Source of the DNA: Isochrysis galbana
Taxonomy: Eukaryota > Haptophyta > Isochrysidales > Isochrysidaceae
Assembly (NCBI GenBank): GCA_018136815.1
Contig: CM030935.1
Location: 2,578,192 to 2,642,191 of the forward strand
DNA length: 64,000 nucleotides
Direction of reading: 5' to 3'
The translations under genes and the position numbers were made by a program. Below the pieces are notes generated by a model, which was given only the letters and a program-made list of their open reading frames with translations, ran no database searches and was not told the origin of the DNA. Each line of letters starts with the position of its first letter. The stretch's first letter is position 1. Positions 38,219-48,241 of the stretch are shown here, one piece after another.

Positions 38219-39631
38219 TCATTTCCCGCCCAGCTTGTATTGGAAAATTATTGCGTCCTTGAGCACTGCTTGTGAGACGCCGCCCCGCTTTTCAAGTTTT
38301 GCGACATTCTTAATGATGTCCTGTAGGTGTTTCTTCTCTTCTGCTGACAGATTGAACTCCTTGAAGTAAGACGTGAGCTCCTTCAGGTTCATGGCTCCCT
38401 TCTCGTGCAGGAGCATGACTACATCACGTTCAGTCACGCGATGGCGTGTCAGCGGCAGGGCAGCAGCAAGCGCAGGCGCCGGTTGCTGCGTTGGGAAAGG
38501 CGGTGTGTTTGTGCGCGCGCGCTTGGTGTCGCCATCCTTGCCCTCAGCGCAGCTGGACTCTCCCGCGGCAGTCTTGCGCTTCGCGCCGATGGCTGAGCCC
38601 GTGCTGCTGCCCGCGCCATCGGCCGAGGCCGCCATCTCATCGGCAGACTCGCCGCCCCCTTCACTCTTGCCAATGCGTCGAGTGTCACCAAGGATGCGGC
38701 GAAGCAACGCCTTTCCACCCTCCGAGTCATCTTCGTCGTCGTCATCTTCGTCGTCGTCCTCGTCGTAATAGGGATCATCAGCCCGCCGCCGCTCGATCCG
38801 CTCAGCCTTCAATATTTTCTTCTGATACGCCTTCCATTCGCTAGTCTCCTCAGTGCGGTCTGCATCGACTTCCTCTTCCGGGTCCTCATCCGCAAGTCCG
38901 AGGCGGACACGGGCAGCCTCGTGGCCGACGACCTTCGCGGCCTCCTCGCGCGCCCCGGCCGCAAGCTCATCCTCCTCAAAAAATTCGTCGTCGTCATCGT
39001 CGAACATCTGTTCCTCATCCTCAACGTCCAGGCCCTCTCGCCCATCCTCATCCTCCCATCCTCCTCCGCGGCCGCTGGCTGAAGTGACAATGTCGGCGCC
39101 GTCATCGAATAGATCCTCTTCGAAGTCTGCGGAGGCAGGCTCATCGGCGGCAGCGTCCTCGCGATGAGTCTTGCGCAATGACGCGATGCGTGCTTCGCTT
39201 CTGCTGCCACGGAAGTCATTCTGCTGCAAAGACTTTTCCGCCTCATCGATGTCCATGGTCTCATAGAGTATCGCCGGCCGGAATGCGACCCACTCATCGA
39301 CTGGGATGACCTGGATGCTGCGAGGCCCCCCACGCCCGTCGCTCGGCTCGACACGCATAAGCACATATGCTGAGGCACCCGCGCCCGCAGCCTCGCGTAC
39401 GCCCTCGTATTTCTTGTCCGGTGTGGCGAGGGTGTAAAGCGAGTCTGCAGTCTGCCCGTGCCGCTGGGCAGCCCGGCTCAATGTAGCCTTCTGGCGGGTA
39501 AGCGTAGCGTTGGGAGGCTCACCCGGGCGCGGCTCGAGTGGTCCAATCCGCTCGCGAAACTTGGCAAGCACCCTTGGCTTGGCTGCCGCGCTCGAGGCCT
39601 TAAGGACAAAGCCATCGGCCGGCGCGGACAT
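38219..39631 (-). CDS. GTF2F1: Transcription initiation factor TFIIF alpha subunit (RAP74-like)
   Basis: ATG at 39631; 470 residues in one exon. The N-terminal 140 residues include ASAYVLMRVEPSDGRGGPRS, IQVIPVDEWVAFRPAILYET and MDIDEAEKSL, matching the dimerisation region of RAP74, which pairs with TFIIF beta on RNA polymerase II. The centre is very acidic (EDEEQMFDDDDDEFFEEDE; DEDDDEDDDDEDDSEGGK), as in other RAP74 proteins. The last 65 residues (VTERDVVMLLHEKGAMNLKE, LTSYFKEFNLSAEEKKHLQD, IIKNVAKLEKRGG) are the winged-helix domain that contacts the FCP1 phosphatase and TFIIB. Length is close to animal RAP74 (about 517). The protein acts in the nucleus during pre-initiation and elongation. 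It is divergent from the uL6m gene, with 527 bp between ATGs. Plus-strand ORFs here are shadows. Confidence 0.85.
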   Translation of the reverse strand: MSAPADGFVLKASSAAAKPRVLAKFRERIGPLEPRPGEPPNATLTRQKATLSRAAQRHGQTADSLYTLATPDKKYEGVREAAGAGASAYVLMRVEPSDGRGGPRSIQVIPVDEWVAFRPAILYETMDIDEAEKSLQQNDFRGSRSEARIASLRKTHREDAAADEPASADFEEDLFDDGADIVTSASGRGGGWEDEDGREGLDVEDEEQMFDDDDDEFFEEDELAAGAREEAAKVVGHEAARVRLGLADEDPEEEVDADRTEETSEWKAYQKKILKAERIERRRADDPYYDEDDDEDDDDEDDSEGGKALLRRILGDTRRIGKSEGGGESADEMAASADGAGSSTGSAIGAKRKTAAGESSCAEGKDGDTKRARTNTPPFPTQQPAPALAAALPLTRHRVTERDVVMLLHEKGAMNLKELTSYFKEFNLSAEEKKHLQDIIKNVAKLEKRGGVSQAVLKDAIIFQYKLGGK

Positions 39632-40158
39632 GCGGCGCGCGGCTTGGAGAGGGCGGCCGAGCGAGCCTTGTGTGAGAGAGAGCGGGGGGGGGGGGGGAGA
39701 GAGAGAGGGAGGGCCGAGAGTGGGAGGGAGGGAGGGAGGGTGGGAGGGAGAGACAGAGAAAACTCACAGCAAACCACATTCTTTTCACGTAAATATAGGG
39801 AATTCGAAGGGAAAAATCAACGGGACGAAAGAGAGAACGAAGGAGGGGCGGCGGCTTCTACTTTAGTAGGTAGGGGTGAGAGGGGGGGGGGGGAGCCAGC
39901 GCCAGACAGAGCGTGAGAGGGATTTTCTTGTAGATGTGAAGTATTGCGCTAGGAGTATTGTTAGAGAGAGACAACTCTTTCAGCCTTTCTCCCGTCGTGC
40001 CGCCCTCGTCGGCGGCGGCGGCGCGCCAGTCGGCTTCCTCTCGCTGCCCTCTCTCTGCCTCTTTCCCCTCCCCTCCCTTCTCTCCCTCCTGTTCGTGCGC
40101 GCGTATTCTGCTGTGAATCTAGTCGAGAGAATCCTATTTTATTCTGACGGTGCGTGCT
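39632..40158. promoter_or_regulatory. Shared promoter region of TFIIF alpha and uL6m
   Basis: The 527-bp spacer between divergent start codons contains a G-run in GA-rich sequence (39680-39740), a second G-run near 39883-39893, CTACTTTAGTAGGTAG at about 39858-39873, and GCTAGGAGTATTG at about 39948-39960. The last two are weak matches to the TAGGAGTA motif class. Core elements cannot be placed with certainty. Confidence 0.3.
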
Positions 40159-40854
40159 ATGTGGGGAGTACTCCGTGAGTCGCGCCGCTTCATGTCACGG
40201 ATCGGCCGTGTTCCAGTGAAGCTGCCTGAGGGCGTCAAGGTGACCATTGAGCCGTACGCCGAGGGGTCCCTCCGGCCGATCAAGCCACCTAGCGATTATC
40301 GACTCAAGCAAATGATGAAGCGGAGGCCGGACAAGGACTCCTTCCAGGCTTTTGGTCAGCCGCACCGCGCAGTCATCGAGGGACCCCTGGGCACCATGCG
40401 CGTTCCGATACATTCCTTCATCAACGTGGAGAGGGCTGACGACGCCACCCTCACAGTGACGTCCAAGTGCGGTGGTCAGACCAAGCTGGGGAAGACGATG
40501 TGGGGCACGACGCAATCATATCTCGCGAGCGCTGTGCGCGGAGTGTCGCAGGGGTATCGAAAGGATCTCGAGCTTCATGGTGTTGGATTCCGTGCGCGCA
40601 TGGAGAACATTGACGAGAAGGAAACGCTGGTGTTGCGCCTAGGATTCACAAACGAGTTGCATGTCCCGGTCCCCTACGGTGTGAAAATATCATGTCCGAC
40701 GCAGACCTCAGTTACGGTCTTTGGTCACATCAAGGGCCAGGTTGGGAACCTTGCCGCAAAGATCCGTGGGCTGCGTAAGCCCGATGCGTACAAGGGCAAG
40801 GGTATCCGCTACTTGGGAGAAGAGGTCAAATTGAAGCCCGGAAAGCGACGTTAG
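40159..40854 (+). CDS. MRPL6: Mitochondrial large-subunit ribosomal protein uL6m
   Basis: ATG at 40159 (the frame opens slightly earlier, from a GTG); 231 residues. The sequence follows bacterial L6 order: MSRIGRVPVKLPEGVKV at the N-terminus, VIEGPLGTMRVPIH, then SAVRGVSQGYRKDLELHGVG, FRARM, and LGFTNELHVPVPYGV. It ends with the signature VGNLAAKIRGLRKPDAYKGK, GIRYLGEEVKLKPGKRR. The bacterial-type C-terminus excludes cytosolic eL9/uL6. An insertion of about 35 residues (RPIKPPSDYRLKQMMKRRPD) between the first strands is not usual in bacteria. MWGVLRESRRF ahead of MSRIGR looks like a short mitochondrial presequence; a plastid location is a less likely alternative. Confidence 0.88.
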   Translation: MWGVLRESRRFMSRIGRVPVKLPEGVKVTIEPYAEGSLRPIKPPSDYRLKQMMKRRPDKDSFQAFGQPHRAVIEGPLGTMRVPIHSFINVERADDATLTVTSKCGGQTKLGKTMWGTTQSYLASAVRGVSQGYRKDLELHGVGFRARMENIDEKETLVLRLGFTNELHVPVPYGVKISCPTQTSVTVFGHIKGQVGNLAAKIRGLRKPDAYKGKGIRYLGEEVKLKPGKRR

Positions 40855-41250
40855 GCGATGGCAACGCGGTTCGACAGCCGTAGCCGGCGCATATCTGGAG
40901 CTTGTCGCACGCGGACATTGAGGGGTGTGCTGACAAAGATTGAGCGCAGGGTGGGGTTGTGGGTGGTGTTTATGTGTGTGCGTGTCGTTATCAGGCTAGC
41001 CACAGCGACCACCACGCATTTAAGCAGGAAAGCGTTGCAGCAGTGGCTAGCGTCGACTTGCACCCACGTGCTTGCCGGATACCTGACTATAAACTCGTCG
41101 GCCTCCCCTCTTGGGTGTGGTGTGTGCTGGCGCTTGTATTTGTCATTACTGGCGTCCTTGCGTCCTTATCCGTATCCTTATTTATTAGTAGTAATAACAG
41201 GCTTAAAAGCAAACGTCTAAAGATTCGGAACCCTGCTCTCTAAACCTACG
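40855..41250. other. Intergenic, downstream of uL6m
   Basis: No gene or repeat end is recognised; probably the 3' untranslated region plus spacer. Confidence 0.4.
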
Positions 41251-42527
41251 TTTATAAGTAGGGGTCAATGGGGGCCTCGCGACCCCCTCTCTCCATCGCG
41301 GACACGCCCTGGGTGGGCCTGCACATCCACATCCACCCTAAAAAAAACTTCTTAATAATCTCGCCGCGCGCGCGACCCTGCACAGTATCTACGCAGCCAC
41401 GCCCGCTTCCCTTCCCTCCCCCTCCACCTGCCTTGCGGCTCGTCCCCTCGTGCTCTACCTAGGGGCTGGGTGTAGTGGGTTTCCAGTGGCAGACGGTGTG
41501 TACCGATTCTCGACGGCCTGGTTCTCACCTTCCTCCTGTGCCATCGGGCTACCGGCTGATGTGTGTTTGTTCCTTGTGCTGTATCCACATCCACCCTAAC
41601 CCTGTGCCCTTTGGCAGGGGCTGAGCCGTCAACACTCCTGTCCAGACACTCGCTGGGCGCGCGCCGCGCGCCGCACGCATTCGCCTGCTCTGGCCCTCCC
41701 ATCGTACTGACCCCCCCCCTTCACCACTGAGCCACAGACCACCCGAGCCGCCAGCGAAGGAGCGGCTGAGCACTCAACAGAACAACCAAGCAATAAGACT
41801 CCCAATGGGCGCGCGACGCGCGCCGCACGCACTCGCCTGCACTGGCCCCCAATCGTACTGACCCCCCCCCCTTCACCACTGAGACACAGACTATCAGAGC
41901 CGCCAAGAGGGCACCCAGGGCCAGCGAAGCGAGCGAGGGAGAGGCAGGAGAGGCCAGGGCATTGCCCCAACCTCCACTGCCCTCTGAGCTGCCCCAGCAG
42001 GTCATCTGGGGGGTGGGGGGGGTCCCCTCAGAGGGAGGCCATGGCGCGCGCAGGCATCACGCGCCCGTAGGAGAACGCAAAGAATGGCGACAAAAGCAAA
42101 AGCGCAACAAAAAAAGAAACAATCCGGGCCGAATGTAAAAAGGTAATTCCTGCTCCCTTTTGCGATATGTGATATGTGCGCAGGACGACACCTTGCACGT
42201 CAAGCAGACGCCGCGAAAGAGCGGCGGCAGACGAAGAAGGCCCAAAAGGCGGGGGCCGAGCCCCCCCCGGGGGAACGATTAGATACTTGCAGGAGGCGTT
42301 TACGTTTGTCCCCCACAAGAACGAACACCACACCAGCAGGTCTGCCCCAGCCCGCCCCTTGCATTTGGCCCGACGTAGTGCGTAGTGCACGCGGCGCCCC
42401 CCCCCCCCCCCGATACCAAAGACAAAGGAATGAAGGGTGTAGTGCAAAGGAGTGAGTATACTGGGGTATAGGCGATGGAGTTAGAAAGTGCCGTGAGTGT
42501 ATACTCCTTTATTTATAGCTTCCGACA
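41251..42527 (+). mobile_element. Retroposon subfamily C, copy 3, interrupted
   Basis: The left end TTTATAAGTAGGGGTCAATG followed by GGGGCCTCGCG matches the start of the copy at 23784. The right part, with CGATACCAAAGACAAAGGAA followed by TGAAGGG and GGGGTATAGGCGATGG, matches 24500-24580. It is interrupted by a second retroposon at 41342-41582. An internal block (GCCGCACGCA-TCGCCTGC...CACTGAG-CACAGAC) is duplicated in tandem at about 41645-41760 and 41808-41920. The T-run tail of copy 2 is absent at the right end. Confidence 0.8.
41342..41582 (-). mobile_element. Nested B-type retroposon with 17-bp target duplication
   Basis: Direct repeats ATCCACATCCACCCTAA flank it at 41325-41341 and 41583-41599. 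It starts with an A-run and CTTCTTAATAATCTCGCCGC, the B terminus, and is only 241 bp long, lacking the CTAAGTTTATACTTAG end, so it is truncated on that side. It is almost identical to 11573-11775. Because it sits inside copy C3, it inserted later than that element. Confidence 0.9.
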
Positions 42528-42544
42528 TAACCCGAGCGCTGAGG

Positions 42545-43054
42545 GAGGAGGGCCCACGACCCAAACAAACCCCAACCAGCGAGAGAGGCGTGGGCACGCA
42601 AGTTAAATCTAACACCCGAAGACTGGAAACACGTGGCGAGCCTATACACGAACCCCCTTCGAAAACACACAGATAAACACCCGCACTTCAAACACATAAA
42701 TAACGCACAGGAGACTGGACTCACGCAATCGCTTCGCTACGGCGACGTCGAAAGCGTGCAGAATGTGCGGCAAATACCGCGAAAGCTCCACGCACCTAGC
42801 ACGATGCCCATCCACGCGACCCGTCTTCGAAACAATAGAAGCGGTAGCAGGCTACGACTACGAACCCGCTAAAAACAGATGAACGGTAGCGCAAAAAAAC
42901 ATGGACAGACTATTCGCCTACCCCAACTCACCAACGCCGGATAGTCTAAAGGCGCTATACATAATAGCATGGAGATACATCCTAGGCGACTTTTATAGAA
43001 TTGAGTTCGAAAACTACACATTCCACCACATACCAGTCATAGAACGCATCCTAA
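42545..43054 (+). pseudogene. LINE ORF2 C-terminal region, frameshifted
   Basis: Plus-strand frames read LTPEDWKHVASLYTNPLRKH, then after a frame change CRMCGKYRESSTHLARCPST and FETIEAVAGYDYEP. After an in-frame stop comes NMDRLFAYPNSPTPDSLKAL, YIIAWRYILGDFYRIEFENY and TFHHIPVIERIL. CxxC-x7-H-x4-C is the zinc knuckle found after the reverse transcriptase of many non-LTR elements. At least one frameshift and one stop show that it is dead. It is cut at 43054 by a retroposon and resumes at 43948. Confidence 0.75.
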
Positions 43055-43933
43055 TAAATAAATAAAATAATTAATGTTATATCCTAGCCAACCCCACTAG
43101 CTAATTGGACACAACTTTTCCGTCCCGGAATCCCGCCATGCCTGACGAGCCAGATGTCCGAGTGCTACCGGGGGGAGGGGGCATTGCTTCCTCCCCTCGA
43201 TATTTGTCCTCCCCCAGTGCACGCACCGACCCCGCGCACCCCAGCACGTCCTCTCCTCGAGTCCACGCTAGGGGAAAACCCCTTTCGGGTAAAAGCAACG
43301 CGGGGGGGGGGGGGGGGCACTCGTGAATAGGGGCCCAGGAGCGCTAATCTCTCCTCGCCGAAGCGAGTGGCCGCGGCGAGCCGCGGCCCTTCCCTCCTGG
43401 CTCTGGCGCCCCCGTCTTCTCTTACCCAAACGGGGCGAGAAGACACGTTCTTGCCGGAGGGGAGAGCTGCCGCTTCCCCCTCCCCTCCCTCTTCCCTCTT
43501 CCTCCTCTCTTCCCTGTGGCTCTGACCCATGGCGCGCGCCTGCGGCCCCTCTTCAGGTCCCCAGGATGCCGGCAGGGGCCTGGGAGCGCAGCTCAGGGGG
43601 CAGGTGAGGCTGGGGCATGGCCCTGGCCCCTCCTGCCTCTCCCTCGCCGGCTCTCGAGCCCCTGCCAGTCGACTGGAGCTGGCTGGGGGGTCCTGATCAG
43701 GGGGGCCCAGGGGGAGGAGGGGCTGGTCAGAGGGATGGGCAGGCCACGACGGGCCAGGGCGGGCGAGTCAGGCGGGCCTGTGGGGAGAGGAATGGGTCAG
43801 CAGGGCTGTGTGCTCCTGGCAGGCCATCAGGCGTGCCAGGAGAGTGGGTGGTTCCTCCCCCATGGCAGGGGAGGAGTGGAGAGAGAGGGGGGCTCGTGCC
43901 CCCCCATGGGCGAACTAAGTATAAACTTATTTG
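43055..43933 (+). mobile_element. Retroposon subfamily A, copy A5, inserted in the LINE
   Basis: Flanking direct repeats AGAACGCATCCTAA lie at 43041-43054 and 43934-43947. The copy begins TAAATAAATAAAATAATTAATG-like and ends CTAAGTATAAACTTATTTG. It is near-identical to 32814-33670, sharing for example the CGGAATCCCGCCATGCCTGA block and the long G-run near 43300-43318. It splits the LINE ORF2 tail, whose coding sequence resumes after the right duplication. Confidence 0.92.
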
Positions 43934-43947
43934 AGAACGCATCCTAA

Positions 43948-44108
43948 ATAGGTTCACGACCCTTACTCCCCTTACTAGGGGACGCGCGCCATCGAGCTCA
44001 CACTCAGCACTCAGCGGCACGCACAAACACAACGTCCATGGGCAGAAAACCGAAAATCAAGAGCGCGCAGGAACTCAGCGCTCCCGTTTTCGCTTCTAAT
44101 GAGCGATG
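43948..44108 (+). pseudogene. LINE ORF2 tail, continuation after insertion
   Basis: After the right target duplication the LINE continues to GRKPKIKSAQELSAPVFASN and a TGA at about 44106-44108, paralleling the 4729-4932 tail. A frameshift separates it from the part before the insertion. Confidence 0.65.
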
Positions 44109-44871
44109 ACCTTGCCATGGTGGGGCGAGCGCTAGGCATAGAAGCCAGACTGATCACTAATCACCAAAAACCTCACTCAGGCAGCTGCAACCGAAGCCGG
44201 CCAGTGAACTAACTGGCCGGCATCACCTTAGAACGCCCACCTTGACACGACCTAAGGCAAGCGCGACCCGACAAAAAGACCCATGCGAAGACGGACGCAC
44301 TGAAAACCGGTAGCCCGGTGGCGCAGGAGGGAGAAGGCGACTAGACCGCCGGGGACCGGGATACACACGCCGCCTGCCACCGAGAAGCCGAGAAGCCTCG
44401 TTCACCGAGCCCCTACGTAGTGCACGAGGGGAGTAGCCGCGAGGCGGGTGAAGGGAGTGGGAAGGGATGCGGGCGTGGCTGCGAGAAGGTTTGTGCACAG
44501 CCGCGCGTGTGGTGAGGAATTTAAGAAGTTTTTTAATACTACTAGTAGTAAGTAATATATAAGCACACGTCAGCGGCGGGAGGGCCGAATGCGCACACTT
44601 GAGAGAATGCACGGCACTCACAAGCAGCCCCCCTTCTTGACACATGACACCCAACATCCTAGCGTTGTCACACCTCCCTTCGCGTAAACCCTGTGCTGCC
44701 CCTCGCGCGCGTCGCTCTCCTCTACCCCCCCCCCCCCCCCACTTCTCGCTCCCCGCCTTCCTCGAGCGTTCCGCCTTTCAGGGTATCTCCCGACCGATCA
44801 ACTCTATCCTTTGTTTTTTCGCCATGAGCTAAGGGGCGCTTCGACACGCTCGCGTGTACTGCGGCGACGTT
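44109..44871. other. Intergenic with B-type retroposon tail
   Basis: CAGCCGCGCGTGTGGTGAGG followed by AATTTAAGAAGTTTTTT at about 44500-44537 is a B-type terminus, preceded by CTACGTAGTGCACGAGGGGA. A palindromic pair AACTGGCCGGC/GCCGGCCAGTT lies near 44193-44222. No gene was recognised in this stretch. Confidence 0.5.
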
Positions 44872-46325
44872 CTACATGCCCCGAAGCGGCGGGGGCTCGC
44901 AGACAAAGACTTCGACGTCTGGGTCGTCCGGCTCAGGATCCTCTTCCTCCACCTCAACTTCCTCGCCCTCATTCCTCCGCTGCTGGAGCTTCAACGCCAT
45001 GTTGTAGTCCTTCTCCTTGTGAAAACGAAGCCACTCCAACGCCTCGCCAACGTCGTCCTTGACGGCGATCTCATTGGCGGCCTCAACAGCATCCTTGGCA
45101 CGGATAAGGTGATCGTTGCGCAGCTTCGCGACGAGTCCAGTCCTCTTTTCATAGTCCTCAATTCGAGCAGGGTCTGTGATCTTGCCCTCTGCAATGAGCT
45201 CGCCTTCGTCCCGTAGCCTGACAACAATGTGAGAGGAAGGTGTGAGGTGGAACGTTTACAGATGAATGACAAGAGGATGTGATGCACCGACGCTCTCGAA
45301 GAGCTAGGCCCGGACGGATGGGGTGGCCGGATAGTGGAAAATAACGGTCTGCTCTCGGCTACGTTGAGATGCGCGTTGTTGAGGGTGAAAGCAGGCATGC
45401 AGGCTAGGAGAGGGTCCTATTGCAGGACATTGACTGTAGCGCACGAGCAGGCCCGTGCTCTCACATGTTGTTCTCATCAAGATAGCCCAACTTTTTCCAG
45501 GCCTTCGTCTGCTCGCGCCCATACCTAGATAGGACAAGGACACAATTCGTTCGTGTTGGAAGCAAACCGGATACGATGTTCCAAGAGGTTTTGGACAAAA
45601 GTATTTGGAGCTTGTCGACTCGACAGGTTGGCATGAAGATCGTTCATGGCTCGCAACTTACGGCATGTAGCTAAGATCGACGGGCTCATAGCACTTGTTC
45701 TCCGCATCCCAGTCCTTCTTCCAGATAGAGAGCTGCATCAACATCTTGTCCGAGAATACCTACAAGTCCAGCCGTCAAAATGGGATGCAATGAGGTGGAG
45801 AAGGTAGAGGTCTCCAACGTCGATAAGTCGAAGATGGACTCTTGCTTGGCAGCTGTCAGGTCTCCTCGTCAAGGGCGATATGCCAAAATATCCACACTCT
45901 CTGTTGTCGTCACCTGCTCTTTCCGCGGCACCCATGTGAATTCTGGGTCATCCGGCGGCGCTTTTTCTGAGTAATAGGCGTCCCCATTGAAGACCTCGCC
46001 AAGAGTCTCCTCGTCTGAGCGGATCTTATTGGAGGCGAGGAGCTCAAAGGATCCTAGCGGCATCTCATCTGGATAATGGTAGGCCACGATCTCTTTCTGC
46101 GAACGGAGTAGGGACCAAACGAGTGTTCAAGCAGCAGCTCATGGCAGTGCACGCACAGGTGGGTGGGTAGGTAGCACTTACGCAGAGTCGGATGGTGTAG
46201 TTCTCCTCTGCGGCGAAGTTGAGCGACTTGACCTCCTGCGACATCAGCGTGATGTATGCCTGCTCTTCGTCGTGTCTATACAGGTCGGTCGTCTCGACCT
46301 CGATCTCCTCCGGCTTGGGCAGCTC
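44872..46325 (-). CDS. Multi-exon gene of unknown function (five exons seen, 5' end missing)
   Basis: On the minus strand, exons 46325-46182, 46096-45914, 45759-45662, 45524-45465 and 45217-44872 join without a frame break. Donors are GTAAGT, GTGACG, GTAAGT and GTGAGA, with CAG/TAG acceptors, giving 276 residues to the stop at 44872. The protein reads ELPKPEEIEVETTDLYRHDE, SLNFAAEENYTIRLC, EIVAYHYPDEMPLGSFELLA, GDAYYSEKAPPDDPEFTWVP, VFSDKMLMQLSIWKKDWDAE and YGREQTKAWKKLGYL. A charged helix follows and the end is very acidic (EGEEVEEEDPEPDDPDVEVF). No membrane segment, signal peptide or recognised domain is present. The first exon visible starts right after an acceptor, so an upstream exon with the ATG should exist beyond 46325. 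Exons this short in consistent phase strongly support a real gene. Confidence 0.75.
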
Positions 46326-46939
46326 CTGCAGCCGGTGTGGGCGGCTCTCTCTCTCTCTCCATCTCCTGCCGACGCGCCTGCCTCACTACTGCTTGCCCGC
46401 CTCCCGCCTTCCCGCCCCCCGCCCCCCCTCCCCCCTTCCCCGAGTGGTTCCAGCCCGCGTGCGAGTCGTGTGCCGCCTCACGGGTGTGCAGCGGGCGCGT
46501 GCCCAATATCCTAACCCCCCCTTTCATCCCCCTACCCACCGCCCCCCATACCCGCACCCACCCCCATCCCCGGTTGCCCACCCCCCATCCTCCCTTCCCA
46601 CTCAGCTCGCCTCGGACATCCCGCCGGCCGCGCGCGCCGTGGTGGGCTGGTTTTCGACCCCTGCAACAACTCACATTGTTTACGAAGTATCGACTCATCT
46701 TCTCACCATGTTACATTGTACTACAAATAGACTTATCTTCATCTTATGTCTTGTATGACCAGCGGGCTTGCGGGCTTTACCCCCTCCACAAGACAAGATT
46801 TTCTTGCGTAAAATTTGCGGCCCTTTTCTCGTCGTACCAAGAAAATCAGATTAAAACCCTTTGCCAGCACATGTCGTGTTCTTCGCGTTGGTTTATTGAT
46901 GTTTTCGCTGTTTTGTTGGGCGCCCTTGTGCCTTGTGGC
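46326..46939. other. Probable 5' intron/upstream region
   Basis: C-rich sequence (plus strand) at 46390-46610 next to the first visible exon, then AT-rich sequence. The missing first exon of the minus-strand gene may lie here; a candidate ATG followed by SEAS near 46610-46622 could not be joined convincingly. Confidence 0.3.
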
Positions 46940-47130
46940 CCTAGATGGGAAATACGGTGCAAGGGCCTGCAAAAACAGCCAAATACATATGTATTTGGCC
47001 TCCGGCCAAATACATTTCAAATACATTCGAGGCCTACAACCCAGACCCAGGCCACGCTTCAAATACAGCCAAATACATATATGTATTTGGTCTCTGGCCA
47101 AATACGGTAAATACGTATTTCCCATCTAGG
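46940..47130. mobile_element. hAT-like MITE with 8-bp target duplication
   Basis: The element begins CCTAGATGGGAAATACG and ends with the exact inverse CGTATTTCCCATCTAGG, a 17-bp terminal inverted repeat. Direct repeats CTTGTGGC flank it at 46932-46939 and 47131-47138. Length is 191 bp. Inside are further palindromes, CAAATACATATGTATTTGG with CCTCCGGCC, and AAATACATATATGTATTTGG, so the strand can fold into nested hairpins. An 8-bp duplication with short inverted repeats is typical of hAT superfamily elements. No coding capacity is present. Confidence 0.85.
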
Positions 47131-47177
47131 CTTGTGGCTTGTGGTGGCCCATCGGTGCCGGAGACATCTTTCTCCTT

Positions 47178-47600
47178 CAAAAAAAAACATCTGAAGATTC
47201 TGGGCTACACACCTACTAGTTTCAGGTCCTCCCGTCACTCACTAACACCGCCCTTATCCTCCCTCCCTCCATCTCCTTCTCTTTCTCTTTCCTCTTTCCC
47301 TGCCCCCTTCTTTCCTTTTTCTTCGGTTTCCGGGGTCCGGCCTTGGTACACTACCTAGGGCCTGGTTCTGGTTCGGAGCGTGGGGTTCGGGCAGGTCTTT
47401 TGCGTTGCTGTTTTGTCTCGTGTGCCTGTCTGGGTACGTGTAACATCTTTTTCTCCTTCTACTACCCGCCGCCGGCGCAATGCCCCTCGCCGACCACACC
47501 AATCACCAATCTCCCAGAGCCAGTGAGGGGCAAGCCTGGGCACGCGCGCAAGGAGGACCAAGATAGAAATGTTGGTTGCCAAGGCCGAGGAGCGAGGAGG
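47178..47600 (-). mobile_element. Retroposon copy E1 (CATCTGAAGATTC terminus)
   Basis: An A-run followed by CATCTGAAGATTCTGGGCTA and CACACCTACTAG is the reverse complement of the C-type tail. The body, with TTCCGGGGTCCG, GTACACTACCTAGGGCCTGG and GGGGTTCGGGCAGG, is shared with 55606-55900. The far boundary is unknown. Confidence 0.6.
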
Positions 47601-48241
47601 CTCGCACTGCGGTCGCCAAGGCCAAGGCGAAGGAGCGGCTCGTGGCCGCGAATGCGACGGCGACGGTGGAAAAGAGCTAGTGAACGGCGACGGAGCATCG
47701 AGGGGGCGCCTACGACCGGAGATGAGAAGATAGAATAGAAAAGGAGCTCAGCCCAGTTTACTTACTATAGAGCTCGTGTCGCATTCGCGAGCCTCTGCAG
47801 GCTATTCCGCTATTTTCCGCTCTACCGTTATAACCGCGATGGTAAATCATCAATCTTCGTTCTTATGTCTATCTCTACGTCTACGACGGCTCCACGCTTC
47901 TATCAATCACTACACTTCACTCAATATTGGTCTACCATTATATCCACGTGGCCAAGCAGCTTCTACAGGCGTCTTTCTACTCGGAATATGAATATGCTCT
48001 AGCTCTGGACTGATCACCCAGGCATGGAGATCAAGGGAGTAGTAAGCACGTGTCGATGATGACCAAGGAAGTAGCGAGCATCTTGCTTGCTAAAGTACAC
48101 CCTCAAGAACCTCAAGCATCTAGACTTTGTAAGTCTAACACCTCTGTAAGCTTCTAGACTTTTTAAGTCTACCAGCTACTCCATGGCTAAGCTACGAAAA
48201 GCTATAGGTAAAGTGCACGCCGCTGTGCTCGCGTTGAGACG
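47601..48241. other. Intergenic, nothing recognised
   Basis: Short direct repeats of CTAGACTTT-TAAGTCTA lie near 48120-48175. No gene is called; it is the region downstream of the Harbinger-like ORF. Confidence 0.4.

Noticed and set aside
44854-45216. Plus-strand ORF of 120 codons
   Set aside because: It is the antisense of the last exon of the five-exon minus-strand gene, whose splice sites and phase are consistent.
46985-47118. CAAATACATATGTATTTGG repeats as a CRISPR-like or tandem array
   Set aside because: They are inverted pairs inside a terminal-inverted-repeat element with an 8-bp target duplication, so a MITE explains them.
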